Below, piece after piece: positions 45,997 through 55,005 of a stretch of 64,000 bases of DNA (within the stretch, counting starts at the first letter, position 1; each line of letters starts with the position of its first letter). Origin of the DNA: Dictyobacter aurantiacus. GTDB taxonomy: Bacteria; Chloroflexota; Ktedonobacteria; Ktedonobacterales; Ktedonobacteraceae. The position numbers were made by a program, and so were the translations under genes. The stretch is taken from positions 2,976,001 to 3,040,000 of the forward strand of contig NZ_BIFQ01000001.1 in assembly GCF_003967515.1 (NCBI RefSeq). Direction: 5' to 3'. The notes beneath the pieces were generated by a model, which was given only the letters and a program-made list of their open reading frames with translations, made no database searches and was not told where the DNA came from.

Positions 45997-46947
45997 GTGG
46001 AAAGCATAGAGGCTAGTGGCAAAAGTGTTGATGAGGCGATCGTGCAGGCGCTAACACGCCTGGGCAAGCGCCGTGATGAGGTGGACATCGCTGTTCTACA
46101 GGAGCCCAGCCGGGGGGCCTTCGGTCTGGGGAGCAAAGATGCCCGCATACGCGTGACTGTTCGCCCGGGGGCAACCAGTTCTGGCAACGCAGGTGCTATT
46201 ATCACCCCTGAAATGGCTGATGCTATCCTGGGCTCGGGCGATGTCGAAATTCCTCTCCCCGAGGAAGAAGAGGAGCTCTATGAGGACGAGGAAGAAGAGT
46301 TCCTGGAAGAAGAAGAGGAAGAAGAGGAAGATGAGTACGAATATGAGGACGAGGGAGAATTAGAAGACGAAGACGATGAGCCTGTGCCTTTCATTGCTTC
46401 CTCTGAACCGTCTTTGCAGCCGCTGGTTGAGCAGGCCGCTGCCGCTGGCGCTGGTGATACTGTGCAGGATGTGGAGCATCCTTCCCGTGAGGATGTAGAG
46501 ATTACGGTTGATGTCTTGCAGCATATTTTGCGTTACATGAATATTCATGCAACGGTGCAGGTACGCTCAACCAGTCCTCTGACCCTGAATATTCGTGGCA
46601 TCAATGAGAACCTGGGCCTGCTGATCGGGCGCCGTGGCGAGACTCTGGCCGCCCTGCAGTTACTGGTTAACCTGATTGTCAGTCACCGCACCAAGCATCG
46701 CATGCGTATCATCGTCGATGCCGAAAACTATCGCGAGCGCCGCGAAGAGAATCTGCGCTCCCTGGCTCTGCGTGTAGCACAGCAAGTGCGCAATTATCGC
46801 CGCTCAATCGCTCTGGAAGCCATGCCTCCGCATGAGCGCCGCATCGTACATATCGCTTTGTCTGATAGTAAGGACATCAGTACGGAGAGTATTGGGGAGG
46901 GCGAAGAGCGCAGGGTGGTAATTTCATTGAAGCGACCAGCACGCTAG
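45997..46947 (+). CDS. jag: Jag/KhpB RNA-binding protein
   Basis: 316 residues, GTG start, GGGAGG upstream. Jag_N domain at 1-52 (MESIEASGKSVDEAIVQALT, GLGSKDARIRV), a strongly acidic linker of about 45 residues (EEEEELYEDEEEEFLEE), a KH domain near 165-245 (NLGLLIGRRGETLAALQLLV, the GRRG loop) and an R3H domain near 245-316 (ALEAMPPHERRIVHIALSD). KhpB-type proteins bind RNA and affect cell division and elongation. The acidic linker is longer than usual. The gene closes the rpmH operon. Confidence 0.93.
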   Translation: MESIEASGKSVDEAIVQALTRLGKRRDEVDIAVLQEPSRGAFGLGSKDARIRVTVRPGATSSGNAGAIITPEMADAILGSGDVEIPLPEEEEELYEDEEEEFLEEEEEEEEDEYEYEDEGELEDEDDEPVPFIASSEPSLQPLVEQAAAAGAGDTVQDVEHPSREDVEITVDVLQHILRYMNIHATVQVRSTSPLTLNIRGINENLGLLIGRRGETLAALQLLVNLIVSHRTKHRMRIIVDAENYRERREENLRSLALRVAQQVRNYRRSIALEAMPPHERRIVHIALSDSKDISTESIGEGEERRVVISLKRPAR

Positions 46948-47001
46948 CTCGTCACCATATTTGTATTCAGTGGTAGAAATAGCGCCCGTGGCGCCCATGC
47001 A

Positions 47002-47060
47002 TTTTACAAGTTGTTTCCAAAAAGGGGCATGCCGCCCTTTTTTGGAAATAATTTGTAAAA
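47002..47060 (+). terminator. Long inverted repeat H (27-bp arms with three G.U pairs)
   Basis: Arms 47002-47028 and 47034-47060, loop ATGCC. Three positions differ from perfect pairing and all three are G on the left opposite T on the right, so the + strand RNA still pairs fully. The tip CCAAAAAGGGGC / GCCCTTTTTTGG gives a U-tract. It ends the rpmH operon 54 bp after jag. Confidence 0.85.
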
Positions 47061-47074
47061 GAGGATAATTATTT

Positions 47075-47953
47075 GTGTCTCGACAACCCGATTTTTTAAC
47101 GCTCGGTCATGTTACCCGTGATATGCAGGATGATGGTTCTTTTGTACTTGGCGGAACCGTGACTTTTGCCGCCCAGACCGCCTATCACCTGGGATTGGAC
47201 ACAGCGATCGTGACATGCGCGGACCCCGAGGTGGCTCAACTCTTATCAACAACATTGCCAGGGGTCGCTCTGCACGTCTCCTCTTCTCCCCAGACGACCA
47301 CATTCGCCAATCGCTATCACGAAGGTTTTCGGACCCAGTACCTCTATGCGCGAGGCGCTGATATTACCGAGACCGACATTCCTCTCGACTGGCGCAATAG
47401 CGCTGGCATCGTTCTCTTTGGACCTCTTACCCAGGAACTGCGGCCCGAGATGGTGACCCACTTTCCCCGCCGTCCAGGTATGTTGCTGGCCGCGACACCA
47501 CAGGGCTGGCTGAGGCGCTGGGACGCCGATGGGCGTGTCTGGCCTACCCCCTGGCGGGACGCGGAAAAGGTCCTGCCCTTCCTGGACGTTTTAATCCTCA
47601 GCCATGATGATCTGCTGCCCTTTGCCTCCGGTGATCGCGGTGAGGCCGATCGGCTACTGGCCCATTGGAGCATGTTCGTTCCCTTGCTGGTCGCTACCGA
47701 TGGCCGCCACGGAGCCACCCTGTTTCAGAAGGGACGGCCCAGTCGCTTTCCCGCCTACAGCGCCCACGAAGTCGATCCTACAGGTGCTGGAGACGTGTTT
47801 GCCGCCGCCTTCCTGACGCATCTCTACCGCCATCGTGATCCCGCGCAGGCCGTCGATTTTGCCAACTGTGTGGCCGCTTTCTCCATCGAACAAACCGGCA
47901 TCAGCGGTATCCCCACCCTCGCCCAGGTCGAACAACGCCGCCGCATCTCATAG
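47075..47953 (+). CDS. PfkB-family carbohydrate or nucleoside kinase
   Basis: 292 residues, GTG start with GAGGA upstream. The fold is the ribokinase/PfkB type: LGHVTRDMQDDGSFVLGGTVTFAAQTAYHLG at the start (GG motif) and the signature DPTGAGDVFAAAFLTH near residue 237, with the catalytic Asp and anion hole. It lacks the full N-terminal lid of fructokinases. The family phosphorylates ribose, fructose, adenosine or related sugars; the substrate cannot be read. Its stop overlaps the start of inverted repeat I. Confidence 0.86.
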   Translation: MSRQPDFLTLGHVTRDMQDDGSFVLGGTVTFAAQTAYHLGLDTAIVTCADPEVAQLLSTTLPGVALHVSSSPQTTTFANRYHEGFRTQYLYARGADITETDIPLDWRNSAGIVLFGPLTQELRPEMVTHFPRRPGMLLAATPQGWLRRWDADGRVWPTPWRDAEKVLPFLDVLILSHDDLLPFASGDRGEADRLLAHWSMFVPLLVATDGRHGATLFQKGRPSRFPAYSAHEVDPTGAGDVFAAAFLTHLYRHRDPAQAVDFANCVAAFSIEQTGISGIPTLAQVEQRRRIS

Positions 47954-48027
47954 GTTCGGACCTCGCGTCCGATTATTTTATTCGGACGCGAGGTCCGCAC
48001 ATAATCGGACGCGAGGTCCGAACCTAT
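47950..48027. repeat. Long inverted repeat I with an internal third copy
   Basis: Outer arms of 27 bp, 47950-47976 and 48001-48027, perfect. The 24-nt middle contains another copy of TCGGACGCGAGGTCCG (47982-47997), so the left arm can pair with either the middle (16-bp stem 47957-47972) or the right copy. It begins one base before the PfkB-gene stop codon. No T-tract. Confidence 0.88.
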
Positions 48028-48154
48028 GGCTTGCTGAGATTATTATACTTATAATAGCATTGGCGATACACGCCTGGCATCTTCAAATGGCATATTTCGT
48101 TGTTGATGGTTGGGGGTCGTGTGCAAGCAAACATGCCAGGAGGATATGCTTTCT

Positions 48155-49540
48155 ATGCTGAACCATACTATCTCTCACCAATTTACCGGGAAGATCTGGC
48201 TTTATGCTCTTGTCTTGAATCTTGCGATGGCCCTGCTTTCCTCATCTGGTGCCGCTATGCATGTTGGTGCCAGAGGGATAATTCGCCATGCCGCCATCGT
48301 CTCTCCCCACTATCGCTACCTGGGCCGACCATATGATTCGCTGTTCTCTAAATGCCAGATAAGTCAGTCTGATAAGCATTGCTATGGTGTTGACCAGATA
48401 CGCAATGCCTATAGTATCGCTCCATTACTGGCACAGGGCTATACCGGTAAGGGACGCAGCATCGTGATCATAGATGCCTACCAGGCGCCGCACCTGCGCG
48501 ATGATGTTGCCGATTTCGATGCTCGCTTTGGCCTGCCGCCGATAAACTTGAATATCGTTGTACCCGATAAGCTGCCAGCCTGGGACAAGCAAGATGACAC
48601 GCAGCAGACCTGGTCCGCCGAAATCTCGCTGGACGTTGAGTGGGCCCATGCGATCGCCCCGGATGCCTCGATTACCCTGGTTGAGTCGAAAAGTGAGAAC
48701 GATCCAGACCTGATTCGCGCCTTGAATTATACCATTGATCATGATTTAGGCGATATTATTTCTATGAGCTTTGGCGAGAGCGAGGCCTGCGCGACAGCGG
48801 ACGTCTTAAAGAACTGGCATAAAGCCTTTGAAGCGGCAACCAGGCTCGGCATGACATTGCTGGCGGCCTCAGGGGATAATGGACCCGGTGAGCAGACCTG
48901 CGATAACGAGTCGTGGAATAAGGCCGCGTCGATCCCGGTCTCTGATCCGCTGGTGACCGGTGTAGGTGGTACCACCCTGGAGGCTGATCTTGTAACGGGC
49001 GAATATCAGAGTGAAACGGTCTGGCGCGATCCCGGCAGCCAGTCAGCCAGCGGAGGTGGCTTCAGCGATATCTACAAGAAGCCTTCCTATCAAGATCATA
49101 TCGTGGGTATCGCGGATAAGCGAGGGACGCCCGACGTGGCCTATAATAGTTCAACCAGCCGTGGCGTGGTCGTCGTCTGGTCTGATGGTGAGCATGGTCC
49201 TGGTAGTCTGTATAGCTTTGGTGGTACCAGTTCTGGAACTCCTCAATGGGCGGGCATCGTGGCGCTGGCGGACCAGTATGCCAATCAGCGGTTGGGCTTT
49301 ATCAATCCGCTGCTATATCAGATTGGAAAGAAGTCCGACTGGTATCGGAGCGCGTTCCATGATATCGTTAGTGGGAATAACGGCGTTAGCCTGTCGGCTA
49401 CTGACGACACTATCGTCACGCTGGATGGATATAAGGCTGGTCCTGGATGGGATGCCGCCACTGGCTGGGGAACCCCCATCGCCTCACAGCTGGTTCCTCT
49501 GATGGCCACGCTGGTCACAACCCATCAAATCACATCCTAG
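48155..49540 (+). CDS. S53 (sedolisin-type) serine-carboxyl peptidase, exported
   Basis: 461 residues from the ATG at 48155, 11 nt after AGGAGG; an ATG at 48146 is only 2 nt from that site. A signal peptide covers about 1-40. The catalytic Glu and Asp are in SAEISLDVEWAHAIAP, the oxyanion Asp in DIISMSFGES, and the Ser in FGGTSSGTPQWAG (usual SGTSxSxP). The calcium site near DIVSGNNG and GYKAGPGWDAATGWGTP ends the fold. There is no large N-terminal pro-domain, which most sedolisins have, so it may be a compact type. It probably degrades protein at acid pH outside the cell. Confidence 0.88.
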   Translation: MLNHTISHQFTGKIWLYALVLNLAMALLSSSGAAMHVGARGIIRHAAIVSPHYRYLGRPYDSLFSKCQISQSDKHCYGVDQIRNAYSIAPLLAQGYTGKGRSIVIIDAYQAPHLRDDVADFDARFGLPPINLNIVVPDKLPAWDKQDDTQQTWSAEISLDVEWAHAIAPDASITLVESKSENDPDLIRALNYTIDHDLGDIISMSFGESEACATADVLKNWHKAFEAATRLGMTLLAASGDNGPGEQTCDNESWNKAASIPVSDPLVTGVGGTTLEADLVTGEYQSETVWRDPGSQSASGGGFSDIYKKPSYQDHIVGIADKRGTPDVAYNSSTSRGVVVVWSDGEHGPGSLYSFGGTSSGTPQWAGIVALADQYANQRLGFINPLLYQIGKKSDWYRSAFHDIVSGNNGVSLSATDDTIVTLDGYKAGPGWDAATGWGTPIASQLVPLMATLVTTHQITS

Positions 49541-49563
49541 CCTCGTGAACTTGTTCTGCTTTA

Positions 49564-49592
49564 TTGTGATCCCCAAAAAAATCTGATATAGT
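49564..49592 (+). promoter_or_regulatory. Promoter of gcvT
   Basis: TTGTGA (49564-49569), 17 nt, TATAGT (49587-49592), 74 bp before gcvT. I looked for a glycine riboswitch in the leader and found none. Confidence 0.65.
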
Positions 49593-49665
49593 GGACTGGT
49601 AAAAGTTATTTTCTGCGCTTAAAGCAGCCAGGTCCATTGAAACGTACTGGATGGAGTATTTGGGA

Positions 49666-50784
49666 ATGACAACGAACGACAATGGCGTCTCACAACTGAA
49701 GCGAACCCCTCTTTATGAGCGACATCGCGCCCTGGGGGCGCGCCTGGTCGAGTTCGGTGGCTGGGAGATGCCGGTACAGTATAGCAGTATCCTGGAAGAA
49801 CACCAGGCGGTTCGTACGCGAGCGGGACTCTTTGATGTTAGCCATATGGGCGAGTTTAAGGTAGAGGGACAGGATGCGCTCCCCTTTTTGCAGCATCTTG
49901 TACCAAACGATGTCTCGCGCCTGGCGATTCAGCAGGCTCTCTATACACAGTTATGTTTGCCCGACGGCAATGTCATAGATGATCTGCTCATCTACCACCT
50001 GGCGGAAGATCACTACATGCTGGTCGTTAACGCGGCCAACATCGACAAAGATTTCACCTGGGTGCAGCAGCAGGCAAAACAGTTCCAGCACGTTTCACTG
50101 TCTAATCAATCGGATACCACCGCGCTGATCGCGTTGCAGGGGCCGCTGGCTCTCGATATTTTGCAACCATTGACCGCCGTGGATCTGAAAGATATGCGCT
50201 ATTATCGTTTTGTCCCGGGCGAGGTCGCGGGCATCCACTGCTTGATCTCACGTACTGGCTACACAGGCGAGGATGGTTTTGAGCTCTACTGCTCCTCGGC
50301 TGATGCGGTCGGATTATGGGATAGCCTGCTGGCAGCCGGCCAGCCCAAAGGACTGCTCCCGGCGGGCCTGGGTGCGCGCGACACCCTGCGCCTGGAGGCG
50401 GGCCTGTGCCTGTATGGACATGAACTGGATGAGCAGACCAATCCGCTGGAGGCTCGCCTGGGCTGGACCGTCAAACTGGCCAAGGGAGCATTTATCGGGA
50501 GCGAAGCCCTGCAGAAGGTCAAAGAGCAGGGTCCGAAACGCTTGCTGGTCGGCGTCCAATTATTGGAGCGAGGTGTTCCACGCGGTGGGTATCCCCTCTA
50601 TGCCGGCGAACAGCAGATTGGCAGCCTCACCAGTGGCGCCCCCGGTCCAACCGTCCAGAAGAACATCGGTATGGGATATGTCGATGCGGCGCATGCCGAG
50701 CCTGGAACCTCTATTTTTGTAGAGATCCGAGGCAAGCGTATTCCTGCTCAGATTGTAGCATTGCCCTTCTATAAGCGAAAATAA
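49666..50784 (+). CDS. gcvT: Glycine cleavage system T protein (aminomethyltransferase)
   Basis: 372 residues from the ATG at 49666 (MTTNDNG), GGAG 8 nt upstream; another ATG lies 15 bp before. GcvT moves the aminomethyl carbon to tetrahydrofolate and releases ammonia. Conserved elements: [26 protein letters not shown], the catalytic-Asp region [26 protein letters not shown] and [21 protein letters not shown]. Length is typical. gcvH follows after 77 bp, and the P protein genes lie further downstream. Confidence 0.96.
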   Translation: MTTNDNGVSQLKRTPLYERHRALGARLVEFGGWEMPVQYSSILEEHQAVRTRAGLFDVSHMGEFKVEGQDALPFLQHLVPNDVSRLAIQQALYTQLCLPDGNVIDDLLIYHLAEDHYMLVVNAANIDKDFTWVQQQAKQFQHVSLSNQSDTTALIALQGPLALDILQPLTAVDLKDMRYYRFVPGEVAGIHCLISRTGYTGEDGFELYCSSADAVGLWDSLLAAGQPKGLLPAGLGARDTLRLEAGLCLYGHELDEQTNPLEARLGWTVKLAKGAFIGSEALQKVKEQGPKRLLVGVQLLERGVPRGGYPLYAGEQQIGSLTSGAPGPTVQKNIGMGYVDAAHAEPGTSIFVEIRGKRIPAQIVALPFYKRK

Positions 50785-50861
50785 AAGTTATATATCCGGG
50801 TGGTTGCTACACCACCCAGCTATTCAAGCACTAACCGTCCTGAGAAAGGGAGAAACGAACG

Positions 50862-51257
50862 ATGGCTAGCCTGAATCATCCTGCTAATCTAAAGTATAGT
50901 AAAACTGATGAATGGATACGTGTGGAGGGCGACGAGGCCGTAATCGGCATCACCGATTACGCCCAGGACCAGCTTGGCGATATCGTCTATATCGAGCTAC
51001 CCTGGGAGAGCGGCCAGAGCATGGCTGTGGAAGAGAAATTCGGCGATATCGAATCGGTTAAAGCCACCTCTGAACTGGTCTTACCCGTGAGTGGTGAAGT
51101 CGTCAGCGCCAACGAAGAGCTCAAAGACCATCCCGAGAACATTAACGATTACCCCTACGAGCAGGGTTGGATGTTAAGAATCAAGCTCTCTGACCCCTCC
51201 CAGGTTGACGCTTTGATGAATGTAGATCAATATCTGCAATATTTACAGGGCCGCTAA
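50862..51257 (+). CDS. gcvH: Glycine cleavage system H protein
   Basis: 131 residues; GAAAGGGAG precedes the ATG. GcvH carries a lipoyl arm between the P, T and L proteins. The lipoylation lysine is in FGDIESVKATSELVLPVSG (about K67), inside the lipoyl beta-barrel. The start NLKYSKTDEWIRVEGDEAVIGITDYAQDQLGD is typical. Repeat B copy 2 and inverted repeat J follow before gcvPA, so the gcv genes are probably in two transcripts. Confidence 0.96.
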   Translation: MASLNHPANLKYSKTDEWIRVEGDEAVIGITDYAQDQLGDIVYIELPWESGQSMAVEEKFGDIESVKATSELVLPVSGEVVSANEELKDHPENINDYPYEQGWMLRIKLSDPSQVDALMNVDQYLQYLQGR

Positions 51258-51263
51258 TCATAC

Positions 51264-51293
51264 GGGAAAGCGCCCGCAAGGGGCGCACCTACG
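51264..51293 (+). repeat. Dispersed repeat type B, copy 2
   Basis: Identical over all 30 bases to 41635-41664 and ends 3 bp before inverted repeat J. Confidence 0.85.
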
Positions 51294-51296
51294 ATC

Positions 51297-51368
51297 CATG
51301 GAAACTTTGTCTATAGAAGGGGCAGGGACGCGTGCGTCCCTGCCCCTTCTATAGACAAAGTTTCCATG
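51297..51368. repeat. Long perfect inverted repeat J (35-bp arms, 2-nt centre)
   Basis: Arms 51297-51331 and 51334-51368, no mismatch; tip GGGGCAGGGACGC. TTCTATAG follows the GC tip, not a U-run. It splits the glycine cleavage genes between gcvH and gcvPA. Confidence 0.9.
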
Positions 51369-51392
51369 ACATTCCTATATCTCTATAGGATT

Positions 51393-51423
51393 TTGGATAT
51401 ATGGCGTAGCTATGCGATATAAT
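51393..51423 (+). promoter_or_regulatory. Possible promoter for gcvPA
   Basis: TTGGAT (51393-51398), 19 nt, TATAAT (51418-51423). The spacer is long and the leader to gcvPA is about 290 nt, in which only the small frame 51448-51726 is open. Confidence 0.45.
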
Positions 51424-51447
51424 AATAGCAACCATTGAAAGAACACA

Positions 51448-51726
51448 ATGTGCATACAAATGTGCTGCGTTCTCTGGTCTAGCGATGTATATATAGCGAT
51501 GCCGTACGTGGATATGCCAATCCACTCGCTTGTGCTGTCTTCCTCTGATATTCAGTCAACAGATTTGCCGCAAGAGGTACTCAAAAAATCCATCGTAGTA
51601 ACAGAATGCGAGGCACTGTATTTAGCATGCAATTCTGGTTATATCGTAGTGGCTCCCCTTGCGCGTCATGAAAGAAGCAGCCGAGTCCGGGGAGCTTCGA
51701 GACCCAAGGGAGAGTTCACTGAATGA
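51448..51726 (+). CDS. Doubtful 92-residue leader frame before gcvPA
   Basis: It ends with a TGA that overlaps the gcvPA ATG (ATGA), which would allow translational coupling. No ribosome site precedes the first ATG, the sequence (rich in Ser, Val and Cys early) matches no family I know, and the end is Arg/Gly-rich. It could be a short coupled peptide from a later ATG (51499 or 51514) or chance. Confidence 0.25.
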   Translation: MCIQMCCVLWSSDVYIAMPYVDMPIHSLVLSSSDIQSTDLPQEVLKKSIVVTECEALYLACNSGYIVVAPLARHERSSRVRGASRPKGEFTE

Positions 51727-53075
51727 GCTATGTGCCAAATACGCAAGAAGAGCAGCAGGCTATGCTGGAGCGCCTGGGCCTTTCTTCGCTAGAAGATTTG
51801 TTGACGCCCGTGCCCGCTGAGGTTCGCCTGGGCGACGCGCTCGATTTGCCGCCCGCGTTACCTGAGCCGGATCTGAAGCGTCTGATGAGTCGGATGGCGG
51901 CCAAAAATAAAAGCCTGGAGACAACCATCTCTTTTCTCGGTGCCGGTACCTATGATCGTGCCATCCCCAGTGTTGTTCCCCATTTGCAGAACCGTTCGGA
52001 ATTCGTGACCTCTTACACCCCCTATCAGCCGGAAGTGAGCCAGGGTATGTTGCAGGCCATCTATGAATTTCAGACCATGGTGTGTCAGATCACAGGACTG
52101 GATATCGCCAATGCCTCGCTGTATGATGGTTCGACGGCGCTGGTCGAGGCATCTTTGATGGCGTTGGGTCCGGGGGGTCGTGGCGAGATTGTCATCTCGG
52201 CCGGTGTGGATCCCCAGTATCGGCAGGTGCTGCATACCTACGCTTTTGCTCGTGGCTTTAGCGTGAAAGAGATCGGCCTGGAAAATGGTGTGACCTCCCT
52301 GACGGACCTGAAGGCGGCGGTCGATAAAAATACGGCCGCGGTAATCGTGCAGCAGCCCAATTTCTTTGGCCGCGTCGAAGATATGCGCGCCATTGAACCG
52401 ATCGCGCACCAGGGGAAAACGCTGTTTGTGTCGGTGATTACTGAGCCGGCCTCACTGGGTGTGCTGGCCCCTCCAGGAGACTATAACGCCGATATCGCCG
52501 TGGGTGAGATGATGAGCCTGGGCAATAACATGAGCTATGGCGCCCCAGCTCTCGGCTTTATGGCCGCCCGGCAGAAGTTTATGCGTCTCCTTCCCGGCCG
52601 CCTGGTTGGACAGACTATCGAGGAGGGCGAGCAAAAGCAGACCGGTTATGTCCTGACGCTGCAGACGCGTGAGCAGCACATCCGGCGTGAGCGCGCCACC
52701 TCCAATATCTGCACCAACCAATCCCTGCTGGCCGTCGGCGCCACTATCTTCCTGGCCGCCATCGGCAAGCAAGGCTTCCAGGAGCTAGGTCAACTCTGTC
52801 TACAGAAGGCTCACTACGCCTTCCGCCAGATCACCGCCATCCCAGGCTTTGAAGCCGCCTTCAACGGTCCTTTCTTTGATGAATTCGTGATCAAGTGTCC
52901 CGTCTCTACCAGCCGCATGGAGCAATTGTTTGAGCAGGCGGGCATTATCGGCGGTTATCCACTGGCTGAAAGCTATCCCGGCATGGACAACCATATGCTC
53001 TTCTGTGTGACAGAGACGCGTACAAAAGAAGATATCGATACCCTGGTCAGCGTGTTGAAAGAGGTGCAGGCATGA
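51723..53075 (+). CDS. gcvPA: Glycine dehydrogenase (decarboxylating) subunit 1
   Basis: 450 residues; GGGAGAG 8 nt before the ATG. It is the alpha half of the two-subunit P protein that decarboxylates glycine with PLP. The start [61 protein letters not shown] and [15 protein letters not shown] are clear family marks. The two-gene form is typical of Gram-positive and deep-branching bacteria. The stop overlaps gcvPB (ATGA). Confidence 0.96.
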   Translation: MSYVPNTQEEQQAMLERLGLSSLEDLLTPVPAEVRLGDALDLPPALPEPDLKRLMSRMAAKNKSLETTISFLGAGTYDRAIPSVVPHLQNRSEFVTSYTPYQPEVSQGMLQAIYEFQTMVCQITGLDIANASLYDGSTALVEASLMALGPGGRGEIVISAGVDPQYRQVLHTYAFARGFSVKEIGLENGVTSLTDLKAAVDKNTAAVIVQQPNFFGRVEDMRAIEPIAHQGKTLFVSVITEPASLGVLAPPGDYNADIAVGEMMSLGNNMSYGAPALGFMAARQKFMRLLPGRLVGQTIEEGEQKQTGYVLTLQTREQHIRRERATSNICTNQSLLAVGATIFLAAIGKQGFQELGQLCLQKAHYAFRQITAIPGFEAAFNGPFFDEFVIKCPVSTSRMEQLFEQAGIIGGYPLAESYPGMDNHMLFCVTETRTKEDIDTLVSVLKEVQA

Positions 53076-54556
53076 GTGTAGAGACATTAATTTTTGAAAA
53101 AGGCGCTCCCGGCAGGCGTGCCGCGACCATGCCGAGCATGGATGTGCCGGTGGAAGCATTGGATAGCATGATCCCTTCTTCATTGCTACGCGAGGAGCCA
53201 GCGCCTTTGCCAGAGGTCAGCGAGATCGAGGTGGTGCGTCACTACACCCATCTCTCGCAGCGCAACTTCGGGGTCGATACCGGTTTCTATCCGCTTGGCT
53301 CCTGCACCATGAAGTACAATCCCAAGTTGAACGAAGATATGGCCGCGCTGCCTGGCTTCGCGCATATCCATCCCTTGCAGCCCGCAAAGACGGTGCAGGG
53401 AGCGATCCAGCTCATGTATGAGCTTGAGCGCTACCTGGCGGAGATCTCCAGCATGGCGCGCGTCACCCTGCAGCCATCGGCGGGTGCTCATGGTGAGCTA
53501 ACCGGATTAATGCTGATCAAGGCCTATCATCAGAGCAAGGGTCAAGGGCACCGCAACCTGGTGCTGATCCCCGATAACGCCCATGGCACCAATCCGGCCA
53601 GCGCCACGCTGGCGAATTATAAGGCGGTCGAAGTCAAAAGTGATGATCGCACCGGTGGCATCGACATGGAGCACCTGAAGACCCTGCTGGATGCGCATGG
53701 CAATGAGGTGGCGGCCATCATGCTGACCAATCCGAACACACTGGGCCTGTTTGACGCCAATATCGCGCAGATCGGTCGCATGATCCACGATGTTGGTGGG
53801 CAGCTCTACTATGATGGCGCCAATGCCAACGCCGTGCTCGGTATCACGCGTCCTGGCGATATGGGTTTTGACGTGGTCCACTTTAACCTGCACAAGACCT
53901 GTAGCACGCCACACGGCGGTGGTGGACCTGGAGCGGGTCCGATCGGTGTCAAAGCGCACCTGGTGCCATTCCTACCTGGCCCCCTGCCCGCCAAGAACGC
54001 GGACGGCTACTACTGGGAGGAAGCTGGCCCACAATCTATCGGCAAAGTGCGCGCCAACCTGGGCAACTTTGGCGTGTTGGTACGCGCCTACACCTATATT
54101 CGCTTCAATGGGCCCGATGGCCTGCGCCATGTCTCTGAGAGCGCTATCCTTAACGCCAACTATCTGCGTCAGGAGCTCTCCTCGGATTATGAGACCGCCT
54201 ATCCGCTGATCTGCCAGCATGAATTTGTGGCTACCGCGCGCAAGCTGAAGGAAGAGCATGGGGTCACCGCGACCGACATCGCCAAGCGCCTGCTGGATTA
54301 TGGCATGTACGCTCCGACCATCTACTTCCCTTTAATCGTGCCTGAGGCCATGATGATCGAGCCTACCGAGACCGAAACGAAGGAATCGCTGGACTACTTC
54401 ATAAGCGTCATGCGCCAGATCGCTGAAGAGGCTCGCACCAATCCCGAACTGGTCAAGACGGCTCCCCATACAACCGTTATTGGTCGTCTCGACCAGGCCC
54501 TGGCCGCCCGCAAGCCCAACCTTCGCTGGCAACCGGGTCAGGAGGTAACTCATTAA
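53072..54556 (+). CDS. gcvPB: Glycine dehydrogenase (decarboxylating) subunit 2
   Basis: 494 residues, starting 4 bp inside gcvPA. The PLP lysine is in [20 protein letters not shown] (about K274), and [31 protein letters not shown] and [12 protein letters not shown] are conserved. With gcvPA it forms the alpha2beta2 enzyme. The last codon and stop lie inside palindrome K. The lipoamide dehydrogenase (L protein) is not in the window. Confidence 0.96.
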   Translation: MSVETLIFEKGAPGRRAATMPSMDVPVEALDSMIPSSLLREEPAPLPEVSEIEVVRHYTHLSQRNFGVDTGFYPLGSCTMKYNPKLNEDMAALPGFAHIHPLQPAKTVQGAIQLMYELERYLAEISSMARVTLQPSAGAHGELTGLMLIKAYHQSKGQGHRNLVLIPDNAHGTNPASATLANYKAVEVKSDDRTGGIDMEHLKTLLDAHGNEVAAIMLTNPNTLGLFDANIAQIGRMIHDVGGQLYYDGANANAVLGITRPGDMGFDVVHFNLHKTCSTPHGGGGPGAGPIGVKAHLVPFLPGPLPAKNADGYYWEEAGPQSIGKVRANLGNFGVLVRAYTYIRFNGPDGLRHVSESAILNANYLRQELSSDYETAYPLICQHEFVATARKLKEEHGVTATDIAKRLLDYGMYAPTIYFPLIVPEAMMIEPTETETKESLDYFISVMRQIAEEARTNPELVKTAPHTTVIGRLDQALAARKPNLRWQPGQEVTH

Positions 54557-54600
54557 AATAAATGGGGAGGCTCATGAGCCTCCCCATTTATTTTAATGAG
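54549..54600. terminator. 52-bp perfect palindrome K (26-bp arms), convergent
   Basis: Arms 54549-54574 and 54575-54600, no spacer. It contains the last codon and TAA stop of gcvPB (54551-54556). The GC tip GGGGAGGCTCA is followed by T-rich text on both strands and by ACTTTTTTG after the palindrome. It separates gcvPB from the convergent response regulator. Confidence 0.88.
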
Positions 54601-54627
54601 ACTTTTTTGTGAGCGCCTGCGGCTCGA

Positions 54628-55005
54628 CTAATTGTGAACGCGTTGAGAAGGGGAAAGATGCCTGGCAACTATGTCGATGAGCACATCCACGTCAAAGGGC
54701 TTCTCCAAAAAATCATCGGCCCCACCTGCGTCGGCTACCTTACTAGCATCGGAATGTGCTGAAAGCATAATAACGGGAATATGCCTGGTTGCCTTATCGC
54801 TCTTCAGTTTTCTACAAATCTCGCGACCATCGTCACCTGATAAAAGCACATCCAGTAAAATAAGGTCGGGCAGATCGTCGGCGATATTTTGTAAGTCATC
54901 CTTATTGGTTGCGGTACGCACAACGTATCCTTCGCCCTCCAGTACTATTTGTACGACCTCGACTATTCCCTCGTCATCATCAACAACCAGGATGTGATGT
55001 CCCAT
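54628..55005 (-). CDS. Stand-alone response regulator receiver (CheY-like)
   Basis: 125 residues. The receiver fold is complete: acidic pair DDD at about 9-11 (VVDDDEGI), phospho-acceptor Asp in LILLDVLLSGDDG (about D52), Ser in MLSAHSD, Lys in LEKPFD. No output domain is present, so it acts by protein contact. Its histidine kinase is not in the window. Its ribosome site is AAAGGCAG. Confidence 0.92.
   Translation of the reverse strand: MGHHILVVDDDEGIVEVVQIVLEGEGYVVRTATNKDDLQNIADDLPDLILLDVLLSGDDGREICRKLKSDKATRHIPVIMLSAHSDASKVADAGGADDFLEKPFDVDVLIDIVARHLSPSQRVHN

Noticed and set aside
49541..49665. Possible glycine riboswitch before gcvT
   Set aside because: The leader is only about 70 nt after the promoter and lacks the conserved glycine-aptamer cores.
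51369..51722. Possible riboswitch before gcvPA
   Set aside because: The leader is long enough, but no known aptamer core or terminator/antiterminator pair was recognised.
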